The notes under the pieces were generated by a model. The model saw only the letters and a program-made list of their open reading frames with translations, was not told the origin of the DNA and did not search any database. A stretch of DNA of 64,000 bases from Bordetella genomosp. 9. Its GTDB lineage: Bacteria > Pseudomonadota > Gammaproteobacteria > Burkholderiales > Burkholderiaceae_B. The DNA lies in NCBI RefSeq assembly GCF_002261425.1, contig NZ_NEVJ01000003.1:186001-250000 (forward strand). The letters run 5' to 3'. The position numbers were made by a program, and so were the translations under genes. Positions within the stretch are counted from its first letter, which is position 1. Each line of letters opens with the position of its first letter. This document shows, piece after piece, positions 45,740 to 53,224 of the stretch.

Positions 45740-47020
45740 TCAGGCCGCCCAGCGCGTGCTGCGCGCGCTGACGATCTGCGGGGCGCGATGGAACTCGCCA
45801 TCCTTCATCACGGCCAGGATGCGCTTCCTGTCCTGCAGGATGCGGATATCGGCCAGGGGATCGCCGTCGATCAGCAGCAGGTCGGCAAGGTAGCCGTCGC
45901 GAATCTGGCCCAGCTCGTTACCCTGCATCATGATCTGGCCGCCCAGCGTGGTGGCCGACAGCAGGGCGTCCTGCGGCGACATGCCGACGTACTTGACGAA
46001 GTACTCCAGGTCGGTCGCGTTGGTACCGTGCGGCGTCCAGGCAAAGCCGTAATCGCCGCCGGGCAGGATGCGGATCCCGCGTCGATGCATTTTCTTCATG
46101 GACTCCACCGCCACTTCCAGTTCGCGGTGGTAGCCCATCTTTGCGGTGATCTCCGGCGTCAGGCCCCACTCGCTGGCGTGGTACGAGGTGTTCACCAGCC
46201 AGGCCAGACCCGGCGCCACGAACACCTGATCCTTCTTCGACTCCAGCATGTCCAGCGATTCCTCGTCGGTGAAGCTGGCGTGGTAGATGATGTCGATGCC
46301 ATGGCGGACGCACTGCTTGATGGACTCGCAGGACCGGGCATGCGCGGCCACCCGCTTGCCGAAGCGCTTGGCCTCGGTCACGCACATGGCGACTTCCTCT
46401 TCGGAAAACTGCGTCATCTCGGCCGGCAGGCCGGCGATGTACTCGCCCGAAAGATTGATCTTCAACTGGTCGACGCCATACTTCACGAACAGGCGCACCA
46501 TCTTGCGCATCTCTTCCGGGCCGTTGACGATGGCGCCGAAGCTCAGTTCCGGATAGGGCAGGTGGGGCGGCGTCGAATCGCCCAGGCCCCCGGTGGTGGT
46601 AATTTCCTGGCTGGCCGCCAGGTAGCGCGGGCCGACGATCTGGCCGTCGCGGATGGCGTTGCGCGTCACCACGTCCAGCCGTGGTTTCGCGGTGGCCGCG
46701 CCGACGCATGACGTCCAGCCCATATCCAGGTAGCGGCGCGCGACGTTGATGCACCACACCACGTGCTCTTCCACCGGCATGCGCTGGATGGCGTCCAGCG
46801 AAGGCTGGTCATTCCAGGAAAAATGCGTATGCGCTTCGGTCATCCCCGGCATCAGGAAGGCGCCGGCGCCGTCCACCACCGTCACGCCGCCGACGGGCAA
46901 TGAACGCGTGGATCGCGACACGCGCGCGATGCGGTTGCCCTGCACCAGCACTTCCCCGGTATACGGAAGCGTGCCGGTTCCATCGAATACCCGTACGTTG
47001 GTGAATAGCACCTCTGCCAT
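45740..47020 (-). CDS. Amidohydrolase family protein (imidazolonepropionase/prolidase-like)
   Basis: Metal-dependent cyclic or peptide amide hydrolase of 426 aa, with start at 47020 after CAGGAG. Metal-site motifs are EAHTHF (HxH), QLKINLSG (the bridging-lysine position), AAHARS and YHASFTDEE, and ILPGGDYGFAWTPHG carries the catalytic aspartate. NAIRDGQIVGPRYLAAS is typical of the Xaa-Pro-dipeptidase-like branch. It sits between the alpha/beta hydrolase and importer genes, so it probably processes the imported compound. Confidence 0.9.
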   Translation of the reverse strand: MAEVLFTNVRVFDGTGTLPYTGEVLVQGNRIARVSRSTRSLPVGGVTVVDGAGAFLMPGMTEAHTHFSWNDQPSLDAIQRMPVEEHVVWCINVARRYLDMGWTSCVGAATAKPRLDVVTRNAIRDGQIVGPRYLAASQEITTTGGLGDSTPPHLPYPELSFGAIVNGPEEMRKMVRLFVKYGVDQLKINLSGEYIAGLPAEMTQFSEEEVAMCVTEAKRFGKRVAAHARSCESIKQCVRHGIDIIYHASFTDEESLDMLESKKDQVFVAPGLAWLVNTSYHASEWGLTPEITAKMGYHRELEVAVESMKKMHRRGIRILPGGDYGFAWTPHGTNATDLEYFVKYVGMSPQDALLSATTLGGQIMMQGNELGQIRDGYLADLLLIDGDPLADIRILQDRKRILAVMKDGEFHRAPQIVSARSTRWAA

Positions 47021-47065
47021 GGCGGTCTCCTGGCGATAGGGTGTGGCGACCAGCACGCGCGCGGA

Positions 47066-47854
47066 TCAGCGCGCGTGTGCCGAATAGAAGTCTTTCAATT
47101 CACGCAGGCATTCGGCCGGCCGCTCGAAGGTGGTCCAGTGTCCGCAACGCGGATAGACGACCACGCGGCTGTTGGCGATCCTGTCGCCGATGGCGCGCAC
47201 GGACTGCGGCGGCGCGACGCCGTCTTCATCGCCCGTCACCAGCAAGGTCGGGCAGGCGATGCGCTCGACGGGCGCGGGCTGGGCATCGGCCAGGGCCTCG
47301 CAACTGCGCGCGTAGCCCTCCGGATCCTGGCGCATCACGCTCTCGCGCACCAGTGCCACCGCCGCCGGCTGGTGCTGCCGGGTGTCGGCGGACGTCGCGC
47401 CCGCCACGATGGCGTCGGCGATCGCCTGCATGCCGGCCACACCCTCGTCGCGGGCGCGCTGGGCGCGGGCCCGTATGTTGGGGCGCGCGGCATCGGGTGG
47501 GCAGAGCATGGGGCCGAACAGCGCCAGGCTGCGCACCAGCTCCGGCGATTCGGTCGCCAGCTTGAAGCAGACGATGGTGCCCAGCGAATGTCCAAGCAGG
47601 TGGGCGCGCGTCACCCCCAGGCGCGCGCAGACATCGCGCACCGCCTGCGCCAGGCTATCGATGGTGAGCGGGCCTTGTACGGCATGCGATCGCGCGCTGC
47701 CGGGCATGTCGATGCGCAGGACGCGGAAGCGGTTCAGCGCTTCCATGACGGGCGTCCAGTTGTTCGACGATCCCCCCAGGCCGTGGACGCACACCGCCGC
47801 ATCGCCCTGGCCGTCGACTTCCACCGCGATGCGGCTGACGAACTCGGTACTCAT
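47066..47854 (-). CDS. Alpha/beta hydrolase
   Basis: Serine hydrolase of 262 aa. The oxyanion motif HGLGG is near residue 24, the nucleophile elbow is GHSLGT (Ser near 94), the acid is in GDEDGV and the histidine in CGHWTTFE. The family covers lactonases, esterases and C-C hydrolases such as enol-lactone hydrolase. It is the first gene of the minus-strand operon and divergent from the TetR gene, the classical layout for a substrate-induced catabolic unit. Confidence 0.9.
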   Translation of the reverse strand: MSTEFVSRIAVEVDGQGDAAVCVHGLGGSSNNWTPVMEALNRFRVLRIDMPGSARSHAVQGPLTIDSLAQAVRDVCARLGVTRAHLLGHSLGTIVCFKLATESPELVRSLALFGPMLCPPDAARPNIRARAQRARDEGVAGMQAIADAIVAGATSADTRQHQPAAVALVRESVMRQDPEGYARSCEALADAQPAPVERIACPTLLVTGDEDGVAPPQSVRAIGDRIANSRVVVYPRCGHWTTFERPAECLRELKDFYSAHAR

Positions 47855-48000
47855 GGCGCGTCGCTCGCGGCGAGCACGATGACACAGGCGAGCGCGGGCA
47901 TCGCGTCAGCCGGACAGGCGCCGGCTGGCCGTTGGATAACGGTCGTCACGTTTGTCTCCTCGACGAGGATTTTTTCTTGGAATAGTCAGCGATACAGCTG

Positions 48001-48011
48001 GTGAGACTCAC
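48001..48011. promoter_or_regulatory. Perfect palindrome GTGAG-A-CTCAC in the hydrolase/tetR gap
   Basis: An 11-base exact dyad, 147 bases upstream of the hydrolase start and 87 bases from the TetR start. GATACGTGTC (48024-48033), itself nearly palindromic, and a second GTCTC lie close by. One of these may be the operator for the minus-strand operon. The 243-base gap has no other recognisable element besides the site at 48051. Confidence 0.4.
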
Positions 48012-48050
48012 GATCCGATTTAAGATACGTGTCTCGTTTTCCAAATCATG

Positions 48051-48069
48051 CTAGAAGACGGTCTTTTAG
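48051..48069. promoter_or_regulatory. Near-perfect 19-base palindrome, probable TetR operator
   Basis: CTAGAAGAC-G-GTCTTTTAG: nine-base arms with one mismatched pair, ending 28 bases before the TetR start. Its length, symmetry and position are typical of TetR-family operators that give autoregulation. No binding has been tested; this is pattern evidence. Confidence 0.65.
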
Positions 48070-48097
48070 CTGTCAATAAAAATCTGGACACCCGAGC

Positions 48098-48814
48098 ATG
48101 GGATATACCCCTAACGCAATGACCGCCGTGCCGCAGGCACCGACCCGGGGGCCGCGCGCGCGCACCTGGAAGCTGTTGATGGAAGCCGCCAGCAGCCTGA
48201 TCGAGGAAGGGCATACCCCGACAGTCGCGGAAGTCGCCAAGCGCGCGCAGGTGTCGCGCGCCACCGCCTACCGCTATTTCCCCACGCGCAGCCGCCTGAT
48301 CACGGCCATGGTGGATACGGCGCTCGGTCCGGTACGGTCCTGGTCATCGTCGCAGAGCGACGGACGCGCGCGCATCACCGAGCTGTTCGAATCGACCTTC
48401 ATCCGTTTCAAGGAATTCGAACCGCACATGCGCGCGGCCGCGCAACTGGCGCTGGAGCACCAGGCGCTGGAACGCGCCGGCATCCTCGAAGAAGAACCCT
48501 ACCGGCGGGGACACCGCATCCGTATCCTGGCGCACGCCGTCGAGCCCTTCCGTACCCGCGTGCCGGCCAAGGCGATCGATCGCCTGCAGAAAGCCCTGTC
48601 CATCATCTATGGGATCGAACCCCACATCATCCTCAAGGACATCTGGGGCGCCAGGAACAAGGAGGTGGAATCCATCGTCTTCTGGATGGTGGAGGCCTTG
48701 ATCGAAGCCAGCCTGAAAGAGGCGCGCGATGCCGCGCCGTCCAAGGCCGGCGCATCCGCCGCCGTGTCGCGGCCGCCGGCGCGCCGCCGCGCCAATGGCA
48801 AGGACACGGCCTAG
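48098..48814 (+). CDS. TetR family transcriptional regulator
   Basis: Regulator of 238 aa. The helix-turn-helix lies at about residues 25-70 (PTVAEVAKRAQVSRATAYRYFPTRSRLI). The ligand-binding domain is helical (75-215), with a basic, Ala/Pro-rich C-terminal tail ending ARRRANGKDTA. The ATG at 48098 or a second at 48119 could start it. It is divergent from the hydrolase-amidohydrolase-ABC operon and is its most likely repressor. Confidence 0.92.
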   Translation: MGYTPNAMTAVPQAPTRGPRARTWKLLMEAASSLIEEGHTPTVAEVAKRAQVSRATAYRYFPTRSRLITAMVDTALGPVRSWSSSQSDGRARITELFESTFIRFKEFEPHMRAAAQLALEHQALERAGILEEEPYRRGHRIRILAHAVEPFRTRVPAKAIDRLQKALSIIYGIEPHIILKDIWGARNKEVESIVFWMVEALIEASLKEARDAAPSKAGASAAVSRPPARRRANGKDTA

Positions 48815-48922
48815 CCGCCCGGCCCACGGCAAGGATGCGGCCCGGCCGCCGCCGATTGGCCCCATGCCACGATCGCAGTACGATCGCCGCACGGCCTTGG
48901 GGCCGGTCAACGGAGCAGGCAT

Positions 48923-49711
48923 ATGGATCTGGGTTTGCATGGCAAGACGGCCGTCGTGACAGGCGGCAGCAAGGGGATCGGCCTGGCGGTCGCCAAGGCC
49001 CTGGTCAAGGAAGGCGTGCGGGTGGGCATCGTGGCGCGCAACGCCGAAGCGCTGGAAGCGGCGCGCACCCAGCTGACGCGGCAAGGCGGGCATGTGTGCG
49101 CGGTGCCGGCGGACCTGATCGACCCGGCCCAGGCGGCGCAGGCCGTCGCCCGCATCGAAGCCGAACTCGGCCCCATCGACATTCTGGTGAACAGCGCCGG
49201 CGCCGCGCGGCGGCACGATCCCGAAACGCTGGACGCCACGAAGTGGCGCGCCGCCATGGACGCCAAGTTCTTCACCTACGTCCACACGCAGGACGAGGTG
49301 CTGCGCCGGCTGCGCGCGCGCGGCGCCAAGGGCGCCATCGTCAATATCATCGGTTCCGGCGGCAAGACGCCCACCGCGACCCATCTGGCGGGCGGATCCG
49401 CGAACGCGGCGCTGATGCTGGCCACGGTGGGCTCGGCCTTCCACTACGCGCAGTACGGCATCCGCATCAATGCCATCAACCCCGGCGCCACGGTGACCGA
49501 GCGCGTACAGGAAGGCCTGGCTGTCGAAGCCAGGACCATGGGTGTCAGCGTGGATGAGGCGCGTCGCCAGGGAGAAGGGCGTATTCCGCTGGGACGCTAT
49601 GCGGAGCCGGAAGAGATCGCCGACGTCGCGGTGTTCCTGGCCAGCGAACGGGCCAGCTACGTGATAGGTGCCGTGGTGCCGATGACCGGCGGCCTGGCGC
49701 CGGTCATCTGA
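48923..49711 (+). CDS. SDR family protein with altered active site
   Basis: Short-chain dehydrogenase/reductase fold, 262 aa. The dinucleotide motif TGGSKGIG (13-20) and LVNSAGA (88-94) are intact, as is the active-site serine (IIGSGG, Ser145). The catalytic YxxxK is gone: the equivalent stretch reads AGGSANAAL (156-164), with Gly where Tyr and Asn where Lys are expected. The end RASYVIGAVVPMTGGL is normal. It may bind cofactor without classical SDR catalysis or use other residues. Confidence 0.9.
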   Translation: MDLGLHGKTAVVTGGSKGIGLAVAKALVKEGVRVGIVARNAEALEAARTQLTRQGGHVCAVPADLIDPAQAAQAVARIEAELGPIDILVNSAGAARRHDPETLDATKWRAAMDAKFFTYVHTQDEVLRRLRARGAKGAIVNIIGSGGKTPTATHLAGGSANAALMLATVGSAFHYAQYGIRINAINPGATVTERVQEGLAVEARTMGVSVDEARRQGEGRIPLGRYAEPEEIADVAVFLASERASYVIGAVVPMTGGLAPVI

Positions 49712-49738
49712 ATCGGAAGGCGGCCGCGACCGCCGCTA

Positions 49739-50239
49739 TCAGGCGGGTATCAGGTCGTCCGGGCTGGACGGCTTGTAGGCTGCCATGCAGCTTTCCTTGT
49801 CGGGCATGAAGGGCGCGAAGTCGCCCACGTATTTATCCGGACCGGCCTTCATGTGATCGGCAAGCTGGGTCAGCGCGGCTTTCAGGCCGTCCCGATGCTT
49901 CATCCGTTCTTCGTGGGGCTTGATCAGGAAGGTCTTGCTCAAGGCGCCCTGCATGTCCAGCTTGAGCTTGTTGAATTCCTGGTCCCACGCGGATTCCTTG
50001 AGCTGGGACGAGACGACGCGCTTGGCCTGCGCCAGCCTGTCGCAGATCTGCTCCGTGGTGCCGGCGTTCCAGCCGGGATTCAGCACTTCGTTGGCGACGG
50101 CGACGTGCAGAGGCCTGGAATGGCTGGCGAAGGCAATGCTCATGCCGTTCGTTCCGTCGTCTTGCGGCAAGGCGTCGTTGGCGGCGGTACTGACCAGCAC
50201 GGCGCCCAGGGACGAGACCAGAGGGAAGTTGATGGACAT
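49739..50239 (-). CDS. Hypothetical protein in the putative type III effector island
   Basis: Protein of 166 aa that I do not recognise. The ATG at 50239 follows AGGAG. There is no clear Sec signal; the N-terminus is Ser/Val/Ala-rich (MSINFPLVSSLGAVLVSTAAND) and the rest is mostly helical and charged, with cysteines in TTEQICDRL and KESCMAAY. It is divergent from the 948-aa gene. Its upstream region has GGAACC-N15-AAACGTA reading toward it, so it may share regulation with its neighbours. It could be a small secreted protein; this is speculation. Confidence 0.7.
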   Translation of the reverse strand: MSINFPLVSSLGAVLVSTAANDALPQDDGTNGMSIAFASHSRPLHVAVANEVLNPGWNAGTTEQICDRLAQAKRVVSSQLKESAWDQEFNKLKLDMQGALSKTFLIKPHEERMKHRDGLKAALTQLADHMKAGPDKYVGDFAPFMPDKESCMAAYKPSSPDDLIPA

Positions 50240-50283
50240 ACGTCGATCTCCTGGTAAGTACGCCGCGAACGCGGCGACGCAGG

Positions 50284-50311
50284 TACGTTTCCGGGCTTAT
50301 CGATAGGTTCC
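50284..50311 (-). promoter_or_regulatory. hrp-box-like element for the 166-aa gene
   Basis: On the minus strand GGAACC (50311-50306) is followed after 15 bases by AAACGTA (50290-50284), 45 bases before the start codon. Published HrpL boxes read GGAACC-N15/16-CCACNNA; here the -35 block is exact and the -10 block keeps only xxACxxA. It lies back-to-back with the box at 50326, so the two genes would be divergently transcribed. Confidence 0.5.
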
Positions 50312-50325
50312 TGGCGGCGCGGCGC

Positions 50326-50352
50326 GGAACCGCCGCATGTCACGGTTACTCA
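50326..50352 (+). promoter_or_regulatory. hrp-box-like element for the 948-aa gene
   Basis: GGAACC (50326-50331), 14 bases, TTACTCA (50346-50352), ending 25 bases before the ATG. The same two blocks and spacing precede the paralogous 917-aa gene, and the shared core runs GTTACTCAGCGC. The -35 block is identical to the HrpL consensus; the -10 block keeps ACxxA and the spacer is one base shorter than usual. Confidence 0.65.
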
Positions 50353-50377
50353 GCGCGGTATTTCGCCGAGGTCCGTC

Positions 50378-53224
50378 ATGCCATATCCGCTTTCCACGCC
50401 ATTGCCCATGGCGCCGGCGCAGGGTTTCCTGCCGGTTTTCCACACGCGACACGCAGCCGCCCCGGGCAACGCGGACAATAACGAAACCGACGTCGACGCC
50501 GCGGGGCGTCGATCCGGTATCCGCTACGACGCCGACCGCGACGGCCCGCACCAGGCGTTCCGCGACGGCGGCCAGTTCACGGCGTACCGGCGCGAATTCC
50601 TGGACCGGCTGGAGTTCATCATTGACCTGTGCCGGCAGCGGCGCATGCCGGACGCCGGCGCCATCGAAGCGCGCTTCCGCACCTTGTACAGGCATCGCTT
50701 CGAAGCGGACTACTTCGACACGGAGCACGAGCTCCCCTTGATGGACAGCGCCGGCAAACGGGCGTTGGACGGCTTCTGCGACACGCTGGCGCGGGCGGCG
50801 GCGCGCCCGGATCGGCAGATGACCGCCATACGCGAACTGTCGCTGGGTGTCGTGGTCTGCGCGTCGGGCATCGTCGCCAACCTGATCGCCGCGGACCGCG
50901 AGCTGGCGCAGTCGCTGGAAGGGCTGTGCGGCAAGCTCTGGATGGTCAAGGAGCAGATCGTGCGCGAAGTCCTGCGGCAGGAGGTCGACCGGATATACGG
51001 CAGCTTCGAACTGGCCGAGGAAAACGAGCTCTACTACGTCAACGAGCTGTGGAACGCGATCGCCGGCGACCTGGGCCTGCCATCCGTCGAAGGCAACCCC
51101 GAGGACGCCGACGAATGCGGCTACGACGCGGGTTACATCGCTGCCTGCCGCGCCAAGGCCACGGCGGCGCTGGCGCCGGACCGCATCGCCTGCAGGATGG
51201 CGGAGGAATGCCTGTCCATGTTTCGCGGCCGTGCCATTTCCGATGCGGACGCGCCTTATGGTGCATGCACCGCGGAGCAATGGAGCCGCTTGTGCGACAT
51301 CGTCGAGGATATCCGTCGCGACCTGGGCCTGACCGTCAGCCAGCTCGGGCTCGAGTCCTTCCTGCAGCTGCATGACGACGGCCGGCGCTACCGCGTGCGG
51401 GACGATCCCGCGCTGATCGCGCTGGCCTTGCTGAAGGCGATGAGCGCCGACGGCCTGCTGGCCGATATGCCGCTGCGCCTGGCGGATTTCGTGGCGGGCG
51501 ACGGACGCCATGGCGAGGTGTTCATGTACGGCGCCCTGTTGGGATGGCGCTTGCAGCGCGACGCCCCGGTCTCCAACGACGCCTCGGCGCGGACGACGGC
51601 CGGGGCGCCGGCCGCGCCGCCCGACATATCGGGCGTATCCCTGCCATGGGAAGCCCACGTCGGCGCCGAACCGGTGAACCTGCACGCGCTGCGCGCGTGG
51701 CTGGCGGACGACGGCCACGCGGGTCCGGAGCTATGGCCCGGCGCGCCCGCGACCACCTTGCAGGCGACCAGCCTGGATGCGCTGATGAGTATTCCGGCGG
51801 AATGGCTGGGTTCGGCGCGGCCCCTGCTGGGCTTGCTGAATCGCCTGTCGACGCAGCAGGGTGTCGAGTACCTGGGCCACAATCTGCCCTATCTGTTGAC
51901 CGACTTTCCGACCGGGGAACGTGATGCGCTGCTGGCCAAGGCCATACAGCTGGGCGAACCCGGCTACGTGCTGGCGCGTGCCTGGCAGTCCGAACTCTGG
52001 TTGGTGCTGCAGCTTGCCCACAATACGGCGATCCGGTATCTCCGGGACAACCTGACGTACCTGGCGGACCATGTTCCCATGCAAGGCCGCGGCCAGTGGC
52101 TGGACCGGATCATGCATCTGGGCGAGCCGGCGCGCGATCTGGCGCGTCTGTGGTGCCCAGATCCCTGGACCCTGCTGACGCAATCGACGCACGCCTTGCA
52201 GGGCACGCGGCTGGAGTACTGGGTGGGAAGCGACAACGTGCGTGCGCTGGATGCCGTGTGCCAGATGGCCGCGGAAGGCTGGGGCGCCGGCAGCGTGTCC
52301 AGGACGCCCGATCGGGTCGCCGGGTCTTCGGTATCCACGCCGCAGGGCCGCGCCTGCGGCTGGTGCCTGGACGAAGCAGGCAGGGTCGCGGTATCCAGGG
52401 ACCCCGCCACCATCGATGCGGCCCGGCGCCTGCTGCGCCAGCTGTCGTTCGGTTCGCCGGCCAGCGAACGATATGGCCGCCGCTTGTCGGACCTGTTCCC
52501 CAGCAATGTGCTGTACGTGCTCGAAGCAGGGGAGGCGGCGAGGTCCCGGGCTTTTCGGGGCTTGTTGCTGGACCCGCAACTGCTCCCGCGGATCGGGCCG
52601 GACTTGCCGTCCATCCTGTACGGCAGCGGCGCTTATCCTGGCTATCCGATGTCCTACGTCCTGGCCACAGGCAAGAAGGATTTCATCGTTGCGTATGGGA
52701 CCTTCCTGGCCGATATGGCGAACACGCCCGATGGCGCGCGCTGGATCGCGCGGCTGCTGATGCCCAAATGGCTGCCCGAACCTGAACCGGCGCCTGGCCG
52801 CGGCCGGGTGGCGTCACCGCATGGCGATCGGCCGGGCTGCCATGCCTTGCTCGATGCCTGCATCGCGGGTGCGACGCAGGCCATCGAGGCCTATCACCAG
52901 GTCCTGGCGCACCCCGCCATCCTGCCGCATGTCCGGCACGTCCTGCCTGAACTCGTGCTGGCCGCGCCGCCCATCGATCCCAAGACGGGGCATCGACGGT
53001 GGCCGGAGGCGCGGTACGAGATCCTGGACAGGCTGTTCAACATGAGCGCGCCCGGCTACCCCGCGTATCGCGACCTGGTCAGGGACCCGGCCATCCTGCC
53101 GCACATCGTGGATGCCGTGCCGCTCACCGCGATCATCATCCGTGCCCGCCTGGAAGGACGCGGCGTGAAGGTCGAGGTGGACGCTCATCGGCCGTCAACG
53201 GGTGTGCGTTCCCCAAGGACGTAA
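50378..53224 (+). CDS. Candidate type III effector-like protein, 948 aa, paralogue A
   Basis: Not assignable to a named family. The N-terminus (1-50) is Pro/Ser/Ala-rich without a Sec signal. Residues 45-200 share a conserved block with the 917-aa protein (DRDGPHQAF against SRDGSHQAF; AIRELSLGVVVCA against AIRNLSLGIGVCA). The middle (470-620) holds about three helical repeats with the pattern LGEPxxxLAxxW...LL (525-540, 580-600). The tail (745-915) has repeats of the form A-x-x-G-x-x-x-x-I-x-A-Y-x-x-x-L (YVLATGKKDFIVAYGTFL; LLDACIAGATQAIEAYHQVL), reminiscent of EspL/ShET2 tails. The gene overlaps the NEL gene tail-to-tail by 30 bases. Confidence 0.8.
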   Translation: MPYPLSTPLPMAPAQGFLPVFHTRHAAAPGNADNNETDVDAAGRRSGIRYDADRDGPHQAFRDGGQFTAYRREFLDRLEFIIDLCRQRRMPDAGAIEARFRTLYRHRFEADYFDTEHELPLMDSAGKRALDGFCDTLARAAARPDRQMTAIRELSLGVVVCASGIVANLIAADRELAQSLEGLCGKLWMVKEQIVREVLRQEVDRIYGSFELAEENELYYVNELWNAIAGDLGLPSVEGNPEDADECGYDAGYIAACRAKATAALAPDRIACRMAEECLSMFRGRAISDADAPYGACTAEQWSRLCDIVEDIRRDLGLTVSQLGLESFLQLHDDGRRYRVRDDPALIALALLKAMSADGLLADMPLRLADFVAGDGRHGEVFMYGALLGWRLQRDAPVSNDASARTTAGAPAAPPDISGVSLPWEAHVGAEPVNLHALRAWLADDGHAGPELWPGAPATTLQATSLDALMSIPAEWLGSARPLLGLLNRLSTQQGVEYLGHNLPYLLTDFPTGERDALLAKAIQLGEPGYVLARAWQSELWLVLQLAHNTAIRYLRDNLTYLADHVPMQGRGQWLDRIMHLGEPARDLARLWCPDPWTLLTQSTHALQGTRLEYWVGSDNVRALDAVCQMAAEGWGAGSVSRTPDRVAGSSVSTPQGRACGWCLDEAGRVAVSRDPATIDAARRLLRQLSFGSPASERYGRRLSDLFPSNVLYVLEAGEAARSRAFRGLLLDPQLLPRIGPDLPSILYGSGAYPGYPMSYVLATGKKDFIVAYGTFLADMANTPDGARWIARLLMPKWLPEPEPAPGRGRVASPHGDRPGCHALLDACIAGATQAIEAYHQVLAHPAILPHVRHVLPELVLAAPPIDPKTGHRRWPEARYEILDRLFNMSAPGYPAYRDLVRDPAILPHIVDAVPLTAIIIRARLEGRGVKVEVDAHRPSTGVRSPRT

